Counted from the first letter of the stretch, positions 10,298 to 21,950 are shown. The stretch: 64,000 nucleotides of DNA from Clarkia xantiana subsp. parviflora (GCA_036873135.1 JAPTYO010000010.1:18035772-18099771); one strand, 5' to 3'. Numbers and translations are program-made. Notes: generated by a model from the letters alone, not told the origin.

Positions 10298-11210
10298 ATG
10301 AGGAAACCTTGTTGTGAAAAGGGAATGACAAAGAAAGGAGCATGGTCTGAAGAAGAAGACAGCAAGCCCATTAGCTACATCCACAACCATGGTGAGGGCA
10401 ACTGGGCTTCTCTTCCACAAGCAGCAGGTAAGTCGTTATTACCGAGCTAGAAGCCTAAGCAATTGGTCAATTTGTCAAGGGTAAGACATGCGTGTTAAGC
10501 AACTATCTTATAACTATAATTTTTTAGTGAAAGTCTTCGATACGTTCTTATTCATATTTTTAACACAGTTGACGTATGGTTAATTAGGTTTGGTTCGCTG
10601 TCCGAAAAGCTGTAGGCTCAGATGGCTAAACTATCTTAGACCTGATATTAAACGAGGAGATTTTGCTGAAGATGAAGAAGATCTCATTCATAAACTCCAT
10701 TCCCTACTCGGAAATCGGTCTGTTTTTTTAATAATAAATAATATACTACATATCAGTCTGCGCTACACGGATGTGTTGTCTTCGTTAATATTATATGAAC
10801 ATGATTAGGCGGACTCTGAGGGTTATACAAGAGTATGATTGGCATGACTATGAGCATGAAATATTGTTATTTATAATCTTTGCTAAAAATGAATAATCAA
10901 ACTAAAGCAATATAAGTTTTGTTTTTGAAAAATCAGCAGGTGGTCTTTGATAGCAGGAAGGTTACCGGGACGAACTGATAATGAAGTAAAGAATTACTGG
11001 AATTCCCACATGAGGAAGAAACTGGCAAGAAAAGGGATTGATGATGTCAAAATAAACCCTAGTTACTACCCGAAATTCGACCATCTTGCCGGGAAAGAAC
11101 AAGAGATGATGAAGCCAGCTGATCAAGAGGATCATGAGAAGAATGATCAGCTGCTGCCTCACGATGATGAAGCTGCAAAGATAGATTTGAACCTCAAACT
11201 ATCCCTGTAG
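10298..11210 (+). CDS. R2R3-MYB transcription factor, subgroup-4-like, with C-terminal EAR motif (3 exons)
   Basis: Exons 10298-10427, 10588-10717 and 10940-11210 join in frame to 176 residues; all four splice borders are GT/AG and sit at the usual R2R3-MYB intron positions. The protein starts [10 protein letters not shown]2 has Trp16, Trp36 and Trp56; R3 has Phe69, Trp88 and Trp107. The bHLH-interaction signature (Asp75-Leu76 ... Lys79 ... Leu83 ... Leu90 ... Arg94) is complete. The C-terminus is short and ends DLNLKLSL, an LxLxL-type EAR repression motif. This combination is known from subgroup 4 repressors of phenylpropanoid genes (AtMYB3/4/6/7/32 type), so a nuclear DNA-binding repressor is inferred. 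Oddities: Pro24 in helix 1 of R2, where the family has Leu, and Pro49 in [10 protein letters not shown], where Gly is usual; both could weaken DNA binding. The tail after R3 is much shorter than in typical members. A relaxed or recently duplicated copy is possible. Confidence 0.9.
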
Positions 11211-12083
11211 CCCGAAATTACTGGAACTTTTAAGTTATTATTATATGCAGGTGCAGCTGTGATCATAAAATAAGACCGACCATTATAACTAGGTTTTGCT
11301 TCTAGATATAAGTATTTGCATGTCTAGGAGCTAGCCATAAATTTGGTGAAACAAACTATAGTCTGCTATATACATATATGCATGCATATATATGTTTATT
11401 TATAGTGCTTCCAAGAGATAAGTATTTTCATGTCTAGGAGGTGTCTATGTTACTTACTATATATATATATATATATATTTTTTGCGCTACGCGTATATGC
11501 GTAGTTATTGTGAGAATGCTATGAGGATATCATCATGTCTGAACAATATAATGGAATATATTACTAACCATATATATCTTGTCTTTCTTGGTTGGTACTG
11601 TATTTATGAGATTTTATTCCTTTAATATCTATCCCCCTTTTTCTTTCTCCATATATGGTGTTGAACTTCAGTCACCTAAAAGTCTTAAATTTGATGTTTG
11701 GGACTTGGAATCCTCCTGAATTTTCTTTGATGTTTGAACTACATACGTACACTTGAATGCTAAACGAAAAGACTTTCCAATTTTATTTTTTTAAGAAAGG
11801 AATAGATTGGTATGAGGTTTCCAAGTACACTATGAGGTTTTTTCTGACCAAACTTAGTGAACAGTCAACATATGCATTGACTCGTCAACATAAGCATTGA
11901 CCCGTCAACATAAATCCACTTGCAAATACGATATGTGGGTTATTATGACATTATATTTTAATTAGGTCATCGAGATGACTTCGGAGGGATTTTAAAGCTG
12001 AGATTTCGAGACCAAACCATATAAGAGTGAACACTTTTAACCACTAGATCACGAATACAGGTGGTAAAGGGACTTTCTATTTG

Positions 12084-12141
<58 letters not shown>

Positions 12142-12572
12142 GAAAAGACATTCTCGAGTGGAAAATTAACTTTCCTAGTTGCCATGGCTTTTGACCTTTT
12201 TGAAGATTAGGGTTTCTTTTTCACATCCTTTCTCATATCGCAGTTGCAGTACTTGATTCCACCAACAGGAAATATACTTGCATAATATAACCTAGTATCC
12301 AATGTAAAGCAGCATGGAATTGATCTGCATGAATTTAGATAAAATATGCATGATAACCCTCTAAAGAACAAAAACAACAGATATGAATTATTTCTTGAAG
12401 ATATATATAACAATAAAAAGTTGATAAACCCCACAAAAAGCTGGCCAGAATAGTTTTCATAAAATATAACTAATTATTTACCTATGCATTGCGCAAAATT
12501 CTATTATGATAAAAACTTATTTAATAATGTCACTCGCGTTTTATGCAAAAATTCATTTTTAAAATTAATTAA
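11211..12572. other. 3' flank of the MYB gene with simple repeats and a decayed repeat copy
   Basis: No gene seen. Contains TA repeats (11459-11478) and a long (TA)n tract (12089-12139). 11830-12070 is the partner of the decayed repeat at 9053-9350. It also has three close copies of a unit like GACTCGTCAACATAAGCATT (11862-11915). Confidence 0.55.
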
Positions 12573-13381
12573 TGTTTCAACCTAGCCTGTGCAGACTGAT
12601 GGGTCATCGAATGGGTACGTAGAGTCCTAGCCGGGGTGTCGGAACCCGCAGGTGTCAGACTGTCGAACTATCGGACTGTCGGGGTGTCGGATTGTCGGAG
12701 CGTAGGGGTGTCTGATTGTCGGAGGTCCACAAGCCCTTAAAATGGCTAAATGTTTGAATGTCCGTATGTGTGGTTGTTCGTATGTCAGGGCGGTGATGCG
12801 TCGGAGTGTCATGATGTCATCCCTTTATTATGTATGCATGTATGTTCCTCACGGTGTTTACACGCGCCTTGTCGTATACGCGCAGTCCTTACTGGGTACG
12901 CGCGTATCTCCTGCACACGGGGCAATATCGAGCATACGGAGAGGGAGGATGGTGCTCGATGAACCCTCTCTGATGCCTAAGTAAGGAGCAATCTAGAGAG
13001 AGAAAGTAGAGAGAAGTCAGAGCTCCTAAGCCAATCCCGAAGTGACCTCCAAAGAAATGGGCGGCCAATACTCCAATATATAGGAACTATTGGACCCGAC
13101 CCGGTTTTACTTGGTTCGATCCCGGTTTAATAGAAAAATGTGAACCGGCATCGTGCTTAATCAAGGTTGGCTATCGGAAAACTCGTACTTAGTGTAAAAA
13201 CACGTTGGTAAAATACGTGCGTCAAGGGCGGCAATCCGGACGAGTCCAGTCCGGACGCGCGTGTTGCCTATCCGGACCGTTTCAACTCGCGGGTTTAGCG
13301 TTTCGATCCGTTTTCGTGGGTTTGACGTGTTCGTGAGGTCCGAAATATAAATACGAACTTGAATTGGGCATATATCCATCA
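12573..13381 (-). repeat. 3' LTR of the large gypsy-type element
   Basis: On the plus strand it runs from TGTTTCAACC to ATATATCCATCA. The copy at 25811-26631 matches along its whole length apart from small indels. Short internal repeats of the kind GTCGGACTGTCGGGGTGTC occupy 12645-12725. Confidence 0.9.
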
Positions 13382-13400
13382 CTTGCCCCCGAGTCAAGTA
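13382..13400 (-). other. Polypurine tract of the large gypsy-type element
   Basis: The complement reads TTGACTCGGGGGCAAG and lies directly against the LTR start TGATGG on the minus strand, as needed for plus-strand priming. Similar CGGGGGCAA motifs recur inside the element (complements of about 14451, 14830 and 14891). Confidence 0.75.
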
Positions 13401-14044
13401 ATGGATAGACCCTTACTTGATTCTATTTTAAGATAGGATAAATGCCCAATTTAGGTCCGACATTGACCTCAGGGGTTGCCTTATTGACAGTCGGGCACGC
13501 AGGCCTTGATATCGCCTATCTTTAAATTTCCGGGCGAGTATCTATCTATCTATCTTCTGACAAGGTTAGTGCAGCATGTATGCATATATAATAAATATAT
13601 GTAAGGAGTTGTAAATATGTGCAATCATAGATGTAGACGTTAGCGTGCGCGCAGACGTGTCAGACACGTGTAAGTATGTAAACACGTGAAATGCAACAAC
13701 ACATTGGTAATAATAAAATCATGAAATTAATCATATGATGATAAAAATATGAAACATGGATTTAATCAGTGATGTAAACATAAGTAAATCATGGGTATGA
13801 AAAAAATGCAAGAATGGTCACGTGCGCGTGTAAGTGAGTGTACGTATATGCAAACACATGTAAGCACTAGAGTATGCAATTAAGGAGTTAGAAAAAGTAG
13901 AGAGGAGGTAATAGTTACCCATAAGTATAAATACCAAAAGGGCTAAGAGGAGAGCATCTCCTTGCTTAGTCTCCATACTTAGTCATGCTCGCGGAGATAG
14001 TCAAATTTCACCATTCCTTGTATAATACATAGATGGGTATATAT

Positions 14045-14142
14045 GCGCGTGCGGGCTTTGCGTGTGCGGACCTCGCGCATGCGGACTTCGCGCGTGTAGA
14101 CTTAGCGCGTGCGGACTTCGCGCGTACGGACTTTACGCTTAC
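14045..14142. repeat. CpG-rich tandem array, 18-bp unit, about 6 copies
   Basis: Units like GCGCGTGCGGACTTC follow one another with small changes. The array lies close to the 3' LTR of the large element. Codon-like structure is absent. Confidence 0.85.
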
Positions 14143-14633
14143 ACATATAGTAGTATGATGCCATGTGTTGTAGTGTTAAGTACTTAGACTCTTTTATGAG
14201 CATGTTGATGCATGTATGTAACCTGAAAATTGGGAACGTGAGCCTTGACGTCGCCTTTCCTTATTTTCTCGGCGAACGTGTGTATAAATTCACCCTCACA
14301 CTATATAGAAGAGTGTGTGTTACGGACGCGCAGGTCCTGAGACTGGGAGGCGTCATGCATCCGGCGTGTCGTTGACGAACATGTCATAACAAGAGTATGT
14401 TCGAAACGTGTATGTCGAGAGACGAGACCTTTGTCGATACAGTATTGCCCCCGGAGTGGGAGTGTCTGTAGTGACGTGGCCGAGTACGTACATGTAAGTG
14501 TCGTATGGGTGCGTAGATCATGTAGGAGTATGTAGGTGCCGATTCGGACCATAGGCATGCCAGCCCCTTAGTCGCGAGGTGTTAGGCCTCTGACATGCTA
14601 TCGATGAACGTCCCATGATAGACATGTGTTAGG

Positions 14634-14785
14634 TCGCGACGACGCGCGTAGTGTTGAGTCGCGCAGACGCGCTAAGTATTGGGTCGCGCAGACGCGCGTA
14701 GTGTCGGGTCATGCAGACGCGCGTAGTGTCGGCTCGTGCGGACGCGCGTAGTGTCGGGTCGTGCGGACGCGCGTAGTGCCGTATA
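14634..14785. repeat. CpG-rich tandem array, 25-bp unit, 6 copies
   Basis: Six units of the form CGCAGACGCGCGTAGTGTCG follow each other; the last four are nearly identical. It creates long spurious frames on both strands. Confidence 0.9.
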
Positions 14786-15027
14786 GGTTGTATAAGTGTC
14801 GAGACGAGGCCCTTATTGACATAGAGTTGCCCCCGTATAGAGGATGTTCGTTATGTAGTAGTTGTGAACTTATAAGTCTGTAGGTGTGGAGTTGCCCCCA
14901 AGGTAGGGACGTTCGCCATACAGCTGTCTTCAGATGTGAGGAGTGGACTCCTATGTAGACTGCTACTTGGGTTTTCCAAAGTTGGGTGAATTCAGCGACT
15001 GCTACTTGATGTTTCCATGGTATGGCG

Positions 15028-15125
15028 TAGGTCAGAGGTCGACGAGGCGACTTGCCTTTGAGAGTATAGGTCAGAGGTCGACGAGGCAACGTGCCTTTGA
15101 GAGTATAGATCAGAGGTCGACGTGC
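15028..15125. repeat. Tandem array, about 39-bp unit, 2.5 copies
   Basis: GTCAGAGGTCGACGAGGC recurs at 15031, 15070 and (shortened) 15110, with GTGCCTTTGAGAGTATAG between copies. Confidence 0.8.
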
Positions 15126-15235
15126 CCTTTCCTGTTGTTGCCACTACCAGGTGTTTTCAAGATAGAGAGCTTTTTGCGACCAATACTTGGTTGTAGATAT
15201 GTTGATGTGACGTACAGACATGAAACTCGTCTGGT

Positions 15236-15368
15236 GATCCGCGGACATAATAGCCACTTAGAGGCGCGTGGACATGATAGCCACTTAGAGGTACGTGGAC
15301 ATGATAGCCACTTAGTTGCACGCGGACGTGATAGCCGCTTCAAGAAATGCGGACATGATAGCCGCTTA
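15236..15368. repeat. Tandem array, 27-bp unit, 5 copies
   Basis: Units of the form CGTGGACATGATAGCCACTT. The 152-codon plus-strand frame through here (14943-15401) owes its RGHDSHL repeats to this array and is not a gene. Confidence 0.85.
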
Positions 15369-15789
15369 GTGTATCCGTTAGGAGCTTCGTACCTGGGGTG
15401 ATAGATATCACATTGCTATGTCGATTTGTACACGCGTGGGATTTTGCACGCGAGCGCGGTGTTACACTTAGTGTTCGCTGCTACTATACTTAGTTTCTGA
15501 ACAAGAGGTGTTGCTCCTCCTCTTAGAGTGTCGATGTGTGCGTGCTTTGAGGGCATTCACGCTTCGAAGATGTGCGCATTTTGGAGGCGCGTATGCTTTG
15601 GAGTCACACATACTTAAGAAGTGTGTGTGTTTGGTAGGAGGTGTGCATGCTTAACACGACTCTCCCAAATCTTGTAAACTGGTGATCTCAGAATAACAGC
15701 AGCACGCTATGACTTTTCGTAGCATTCTTCGCAGAGTTGTCGTAGCATGGTCGACGTATGCATGGATTGTTGATTTGTCTTTTTTTTAC

Positions 15790-17169
15790 TGTAGGAGCTC
15801 TGATTGCAATGGTGCAACGAAGTTTGGCATTCCGATTCTGGAACTGGTTGTCTTAACTCCTCTTGTCTTGTCGGCTTTAAACGAATGAGTAAGTCCTTCG
15901 GCTCTACTCTTCGTGTTACTTGTCTTTCTGAGTCCGAGTCATACTCAAAGTCGACTTAGTGTCACTTCTTCCTTCAGGTTCGGGCCAGAGTCCCAAGTAC
16001 GAGGATACCGGCGCCCCCTCGGGTATAATGAAGTGGAACTCTAAGTTGTGATTTGTGACCACACGTGTCATCACTATCGACGATATTCTTACTTGACCAG
16101 AAATAGAGCGGTCCGACTTTGAGATTCGTCCTTCGAGCAACTCCAATCGATCTGAACCTACTGCTGGTGGCGAGTCGTCGAAGGCTCTTTCCCACAATAA
16201 AGGGAAAGATGTTGAGGATTGGACTTGCCCACCTGCTCTTTTTGCCCCCGTGTCGAGGGCGAATCTCGGCGGAGGAGCCGATTAGAGGGGGTATGTTGCT
16301 TACGTTGTTGACCTTCTTTTGAACTTGTTGTATTTACCCTTCTTGTTCACTTATTTTTATCCTTGTGGGAGCTATGCGACTATGCAAATCACTGCACTCA
16401 TGCGCGTCCAATTGGTTTGCTCACTTGATGGTGATATTGTTGGGTCTGAGTGGGCGCCTTTCCTCTATGAGGGTAGGCGCCGTTTTGCCAAGGATTTACA
16501 TTTGAGCACTCCCGAGGTGGGTATGCGTGTGCTTCACAGGGTTGTTTCTTCTGGAGGTTTGGGAAGGGTCCTTTGTGGAGTCGGAAGATGCGCGCGCATG
16601 AGCTGAGGGTTCGCGCGTGTGCTGAGGGTTCGTTTCGTCCCTGCGAGTATTGTTCGTTACTCTTGGTATAGGTTGTTCGTGTATGCTTCTATCTTTGTTC
16701 CTTGTTGAAAATGGAACTAGTTGTAGGTTGTAGGTTGTAGCTAGTGTTGTCACTCTCTTCTCCTTTATAGTTTTTCCAAGAGAAGCATAATGTTGTTTGT
16801 TATGCACTGGCTGGAGCGAACGAGAAAGCTCACTTCTTGGATGTTAAGGTTGTTGGATTGAAGGCTTCCGCCTATGTTTAGCAGGCTCAAGTTGCTATTC
16901 TCGAGTCCGATGTAACTGCACTTTCGTAAGAAGGTTGTTGATGATGGCGAGCCATGCGCGCCCTTGCCCTGTAGACTATGCAGGAGTGTGTTTTCAAAGA
17001 GGGGGATGAGATCTCCCCGGCAGAATACAGGAGTTCGCAGTTATTCCGCGATGATGTCCAGGCAGGCGCTGGAGTGTTGATGTATGATTTTTTTGGGGGT
17101 GTGTATACCCTTGCTCCCGACTTTTTGTTTGATCAGCTTGGTGTGTTTGCTGAGTCTGCCGCCGGATAA
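15790..17169 (+). pseudogene. Decayed antisense gene of the large gypsy-type element
   Basis: Protein-like stretches on the plus strand, antisense to the element, are separated by stops and possible introns. About 16105-16285 reads like SDFEIRPSSNSNRSEPTAGG. 16375-16560 gives SYATMQITALMRVQLVCSLD and continues to a Gly-rich end. About 16775-16915 gives EKHNVVCYALAGANEKAHF and a possible coiled coil, and 16978-17169 ends in YRSSQLFRDDVQAGAG. This order (variable N-terminus, a helical middle, an acidic C-terminal part with a YRSS-type motif) resembles the antisense proteins known in Tat-type elements, often annotated as gypsy-type putative transposases. Several in-frame stops show it is broken. 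The assignment is by resemblance only. Confidence 0.5.
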
Positions 17170-17600
17170 GTGGCGCCATTGCGCACTCGATATGTGGCTG
17201 CACATCGTGTAGATATTGTGTTCGATGCTGACGGTGATGTTTGTATTGCACCTTGCATGATGTTAGCCCTTGTATGTGTAGGCTTGGTATTGTGGTATTG
17301 TTCGCGACAATGGTCAAACCTTGAGACTCTTCATAGAGTATGTAAATAGGCATGTATGTCCTGCAAACATTGATTGATATATATATATATATATATGTAA
17401 AGGCGTTAGTACAATAGTTATATATGTACCGTTACCCCGAATAGTCGCATAGTGTCATGTTAGACACGCGTGTAGATGCCGTGTAGGCGCGTACATAAGG
17501 GCCGCACTGGTGCGTACGTAAGAGCCGTATAGGCTATGTAGGTGTTTAGTGGAGATTTCCGCTCAAGACGAGGGTATTGCTCAGCCCGCTAGAGGTGTGG

Positions 17601-19083
17601 TGTAAGCATATGGTGATGGGTGCCGTAATTGGTAGCCCATAATATGTATAGTTTACCTAATGAACTTGGGTAAATGTCACAGTAGGGTAATTGGGCTAGA
17701 CCCAAATCTCAATTGACATGGGAGGCCCAAAATTGGGCCTCCACAATACATAGGCCGGCCGAAATATTTAGGTGGGGTAAAGTGTCCACTTTACTCCTCC
17801 TATAAATAAGAGGTGTTAGAGAATATTTTAGGGTTAATCATAATTCCCTCACAAGAGTGTTTTAGAGAGAAAACCCTCCTTCCATACTAGCAAGTTTCGG
17901 CCGAACCATACCTACACCAAGGGTGTGCCAAATTGCTTTCGAGCAATTCTCCGAAGATCTGTCCCCGTGTCAAGAATTGATCTGAAGCTTTGCTGTGGAG
18001 CTAACACCACGTAGGGCTTCTTTCACAAGAACCTCTACGGGTTCCGTCCGGTGGATCGAGAATTCCCTTCGTGCACAGGATCTAGGACTACGGTAAACTG
18101 TTGAGGTATGTGTAACTCTTCCGCTGCGTAATTTCGATTACATGAAAGTACCATGTTTTAGTGTTTCCGTAGTGATTACTCCCCGTCAGTGTTATCAGAA
18201 CCGGACCGGACCGGCGGTTCGACCAGGTTCGAACCGGAACCGGTGGCTCTAACGGTCCGGTTCGAATAAATCTGGAGGATGTAAGCGAACCCGGTTCGAT
18301 ATCCGGTTTTTTGTCGAACCGGCCGGTTTTAAGCAGACCGGGCGGTCCTCCGGTCGACCGGTTCGGCATCAAGTATTTAAAAAAAAAAAAAAAAAAAAAA
18401 AAACCTAAACTAAGACAGTCCGCAGAGAAGAAACAGTTCTCCTAGAAGTTGAAGCGCCGCCGCAGAGATGTCCAAACCTCCAATTTCTCGCTCCAAGCCT
18501 ACAATTTCTCTTTCGCACAAACATTTGGTTCAATCCCTAAACACCATACAAAGGCGAGGTGTACCCAGGGTCAGGGGTGAGTTGCAATGTGGGTGACAAC
18601 AGAGTAATAGTTGGGTATAGGAATCTTATGCAGAAGATCGACATTAGGCTTGATCTCGTAGCGGCTTCAACCTCGACTCTCTCCTCGGATTCAAACTCCC
18701 ATGTCTGCCTTCCGACGTAACTGTTGGTGCTGTTAGGTAAGGTCCATCCTCACCTTCTGCTGTCTTCAACTTCCACATAATTCTTATTAGTTTCTAATCT
18801 TGAGTATCTTGTCTTAGCACTTAGAAGCTTGGATTGGATGTAGAAGCAGAGAGACAGAATTATGCAGTGAGTAAAGTGTTATTGGGAGGGTGAAGGGAGA
18901 GAGGCCTGAGGACTTAGAAGTCGTCTCGTGAAGGATGAAGAAACTTCTGGATTGAGATGATTTTTATGGACAACCGGTCGGGCCGGGTTCAAACCCGGTC
19001 AAACCGGACGAACCGGAAACCGGACCCCTCTCCGGTTCTACGTCCGGTCCGGTTCTGATAACACTGCTCCCCGTAATCTAACA
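17601..19083 (+). repeat. 5' LTR of the nested element, interrupted by a hAT element
   Basis: Starts TGTAAGCATATGG and ends TAATCTAACA. 18187-19074 is inserted DNA (hAT element plus one duplicated octamer). Without it the LTR is 595 bp. A TATA box CTATAAATAAG lies near 17800. Confidence 0.9.
18187..19066. mobile_element. Non-autonomous hAT element (880 bp, 8-bp target duplication)
   Basis: Perfect terminal inverted repeats begin CAGTGTTATCAGAACCGGAC and continue for at least 23 bp. The insertion is flanked by CTCCCCGT on both sides (18179-18186, 19067-19074). TIRs starting CA and 8-bp duplications are diagnostic of hAT elements. The inside contains a 24-bp A-run (about 18379-18402) and no transposase. 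Because it splits an LTR, it is younger than the nested copia-type element. Confidence 0.95.
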
Positions 19084-19084
19084 G

Positions 19085-19097
19085 TGGTATCAGAGTC
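19085..19097 (+). other. tRNA-iMet primer-binding site of the nested element
   Basis: TGGTATCAGAGTC follows the 5' LTR after one base. The standard copia site differs only at the 12th base. Confidence 0.85.
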
Positions 19098-20733
19098 TGT
19101 GTTAGGAGTTCATGATTTTGACAAATTGGTGTTCTTGAAAATTTAAATTTTGGACCGAAATTTTAAAGTGTAAAATTTAAAATTTTCAAATTTTTAAGTA
19201 TAAGGGTGGTCCGAAATTTTCATGATGTTCTTGGTTAAATTGATGTTCAGGATCTTCAAGAAAAATGTGATATTTATCAAAATCAAACATTGGATTGTAG
19301 ATCTTATTAAAATTTGACCACTTGTTCCTAATTTGTGTTTGTGCCGAATTTTTGAGTAAAATTACAAGGTAAAATTTTTAATTTTTTTGGACATATGGAA
19401 TAAATTTCGGCGCACACACATATTGTTTACCATATTTTAATTTTTAATAAGGTAACAATATATCTATAATTAGGAACATAAGAACAGATTCACATTAAAA
19501 TATATAGAAATATATAACTATCAATATATCTAAATATTTAAATAGGGTTAAAGATATTATTGATAGATTTAGTTACCTAAAAGATTGAGAAAATATATTG
19601 TCAGTTATTTGTTTCCCTATTAAAGATATTGACAATAAATAAAAAATATATATGTATATATATAATATATATTGTGCCGATTTTACTTCTATATATATAT
19701 ATATATATATATTGTTGATTGATTTAATCTTTAAGATAGAATCTTAGCAATAAATATATATATTTTTTATATAAGTGCCGAAATATATATATATATATAT
19801 TTTAATATTGGAAATGATTTTTATATAATTAATGTTACTTGGTGGCTAAGTTTAATTTTTATTGGATTTAAAACCCTACCTGGGCCACAAATAAACATTT
19901 CGGCCCAACTTTTAAAATTTTAATTATTGGGCCGGTCCAATATATTAAACCGGGACGAAATAAAATGAACCGGATTTTCTCAATCGGTTCGACCTATTCG
20001 GGTCTGGTCGGACCAGGGTGATTAAGTGGATCTAACAGAACCGGTTTTGAGTATTGAACCGAACCCTTTTTTCTTGGACCATACTTTAAATTTAAAACCG
20101 GACAGGACTTTGACCGAACCGGATTCTCCGGACCGGACCGGACCGAACCGAATTTTATGAAGCAGACCGAACCGGACCAAAACAGACTAAAATTGACTGA
20201 ACCGAACAATGTTTGCTAAACCGAATTCAAGTCAATTAAAATAGGGAGGTCAAGTTTTAAAATCCAAATGTTTTTGAACCTCGAAATGCACTACACAGTG
20301 CTCATAGGGTTGCTAACCTTTATGCCTTGTTTCGATTATGAGGATGGATCTCGGAGATACATGTTTTTGGGACTGGTTAAATTAGTGGGCTGAATTGCAG
20401 TTGTTTATTATTCGATATCTATTTATGCATGATTAGAACTGTTGTCTTGACTGAGTCAAGCTAGCTGGATATTACATGTTGTGGGCAGAGCCCCGGTTAA
20501 ATATTTGGTATGCGCACTAGAATAGACATGATGTGATGGTTGAAAATGCCTAGGATTCATGTCTAGAAACTTGCGTAATTGAATATAAGCATGAATTGCG
20601 AATCATCCCCTAATGTTTAAAATTATTTTAAAACCGAAAACCAATCGCCAAATATGTATGATTGATGTGGATGTTACATATTTGACGGGTATGCTAGAAT
20701 GTTAAGGATGTAGTTGTGTGTGGGAGTGGGAGC
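19098..20733 (+). other. Non-coding interior of the nested element
   Basis: AT-rich DNA with several (TA)n tracts (19650-19800) and a stretch dense in AACCGGACCGG-like words (19950-20230). No reading frame resembles gag or pol. It ends in the polypurine tract GGGAGTGGGAGC (20721-20732). Confidence 0.75.
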
Positions 20734-21329
20734 TGTAAGAATATGGTGATGGGTGCCGTAATTGGTAGCCCATAATATGTATAGTTTACCTAATGAACTT
20801 GGGTAAATGTCACATTAGGGTAATTGGGCTAGACACAAATCCCAATTGACATGGGAGGCCCAAAATTGGGCCTCCCCAATACATAGGCCGGCCGAAATAT
20901 TTAGGTGAGGTAAAGTGGACTTTTGTCCACTTTACTCCTCCTATAAATAAGAGGTGTTAGGGAATATTTTAGGGTTAATCATAATTCCCTCACAAGAGTG
21001 TTTTAGAGAGAAAACCCTCCACCCACACTAGCATGTTTCGGCCGAACCTACACCAAGGGTGTGCCAAATTGCTTTCGAGCAACTCTCCGAAGATCTGTCT
21101 CCGTGTCAAGAATTGATCTGAGGCTTTGTTATGGAGCTAACACCACGTAAGGCTTCTTTCACAAGAACCTCTACGGATTCCGTCCGGTAGATCGAGAACT
21201 CCCTTCGTGCAAAGGATCTAGGACTACGAAACTGTTGAGGTATGTGTAACTCTTCCGCTGCGTAATTTCGATTACATGCACGTACCATGTTTTAGTGTTT
21301 CCGTAGTGATTACTCCCCGTAATCTAACA
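20734..21329 (+). repeat. 3' LTR of the nested element (596 bp)
   Basis: Starts TGTAAGAATATGG and ends TAATCTAACA. It matches 17601-19083 (minus its insert) with only a few differences. Confidence 0.95.
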
Positions 21330-21764
21330 GTTGGTACCTCGCATGTGGCATTAGGTTGATTGTGTTTTCTTTACCAGGCTTTGTATACCGTTTTTGCTCC
21401 ATGCGTCTGGGTTGAGGTTACATTGGGTGTTGTCCCCTTGAACCTTTTATGCTTATGCTTTGATATTTGACATTGTCGTATGAACCTGTCATAAAAACTT
21501 TAGAAATGCATGATAACTTAATAGTAATATTTCATACATTTCACTATCGTATTTGTCCATGTGGTTTGGCCTTGTATAACAGGATTGAAAATCCTTGTTT
21601 GTATGGATGTAACATCCGTAGTTATGACGATAGGATGTACGTCGTTATGTGTCGCGCGCCTCTCTTGGTTGTTTTTAGGGCATGGCATAATGGATGAGTG
21701 TGTTAAACACATGCATCCAACAGTTGTCGTGTTTGTGAGTAATAACGCGCAAGGCTTCAAAATG

Positions 21765-21912
21765 GCACTCGGCACTTAGCACTCGGCACTTGGAATTCGG
21801 CACTTGGCGCTCGACACTTGGCGCTCGGCACTTGGCGCTCGGCACTTGGCGCTCGGCACTTGGCACTTGGTGCTCAGCACTTGGCACTTGGCGCTCGGCA
21901 CTTGGCACTAGT
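21765..21912. repeat. Tandem array of a 15-bp unit, about 10 copies
   Basis: Units of the form GCGCTCGGCACTTGG and shorter variants. The array gives rise to a repetitive minus-strand frame (21675-21944) that is not a gene. Confidence 0.85.
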
Positions 21913-21950
21913 TCACCTGTTATGATGTTATCTTGACTAGTCAAGATGTT

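Larger units (their letters stand above)
17601..21329 (+). mobile_element. Nested copia-type element without gag-pol
   Basis: LTRs of 595 bp (without an inserted hAT element) and 596 bp, nearly identical, enclose 1650 bp with no coding capacity. TGGTATCAGAGTC (19085-19097), one base after the 5' LTR, matches the initiator-tRNA-Met primer site typical of copia elements. The purine tract GGGAGTGGGAGC lies directly before the 3' LTR. The LTRs belong to the same family as those at 2775-3282 and 6350-6947. The flanks TGTGG and GTTGG (17596-17600 and 21330-21334) are only an imperfect duplication. It sits inside the large gypsy-type element, next to its decayed antisense gene. Confidence 0.85.

Noticed and set aside
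14634..14785. Regular short repeats considered as a CRISPR array
   Set aside because: Units are contiguous without unique spacers and the setting is a plant retroelement.
14943..15401. 152-codon plus-strand frame with RGHDSHL repeats
   Set aside because: It is produced by the 27-bp and 39-bp tandem arrays of the large gypsy-type element.
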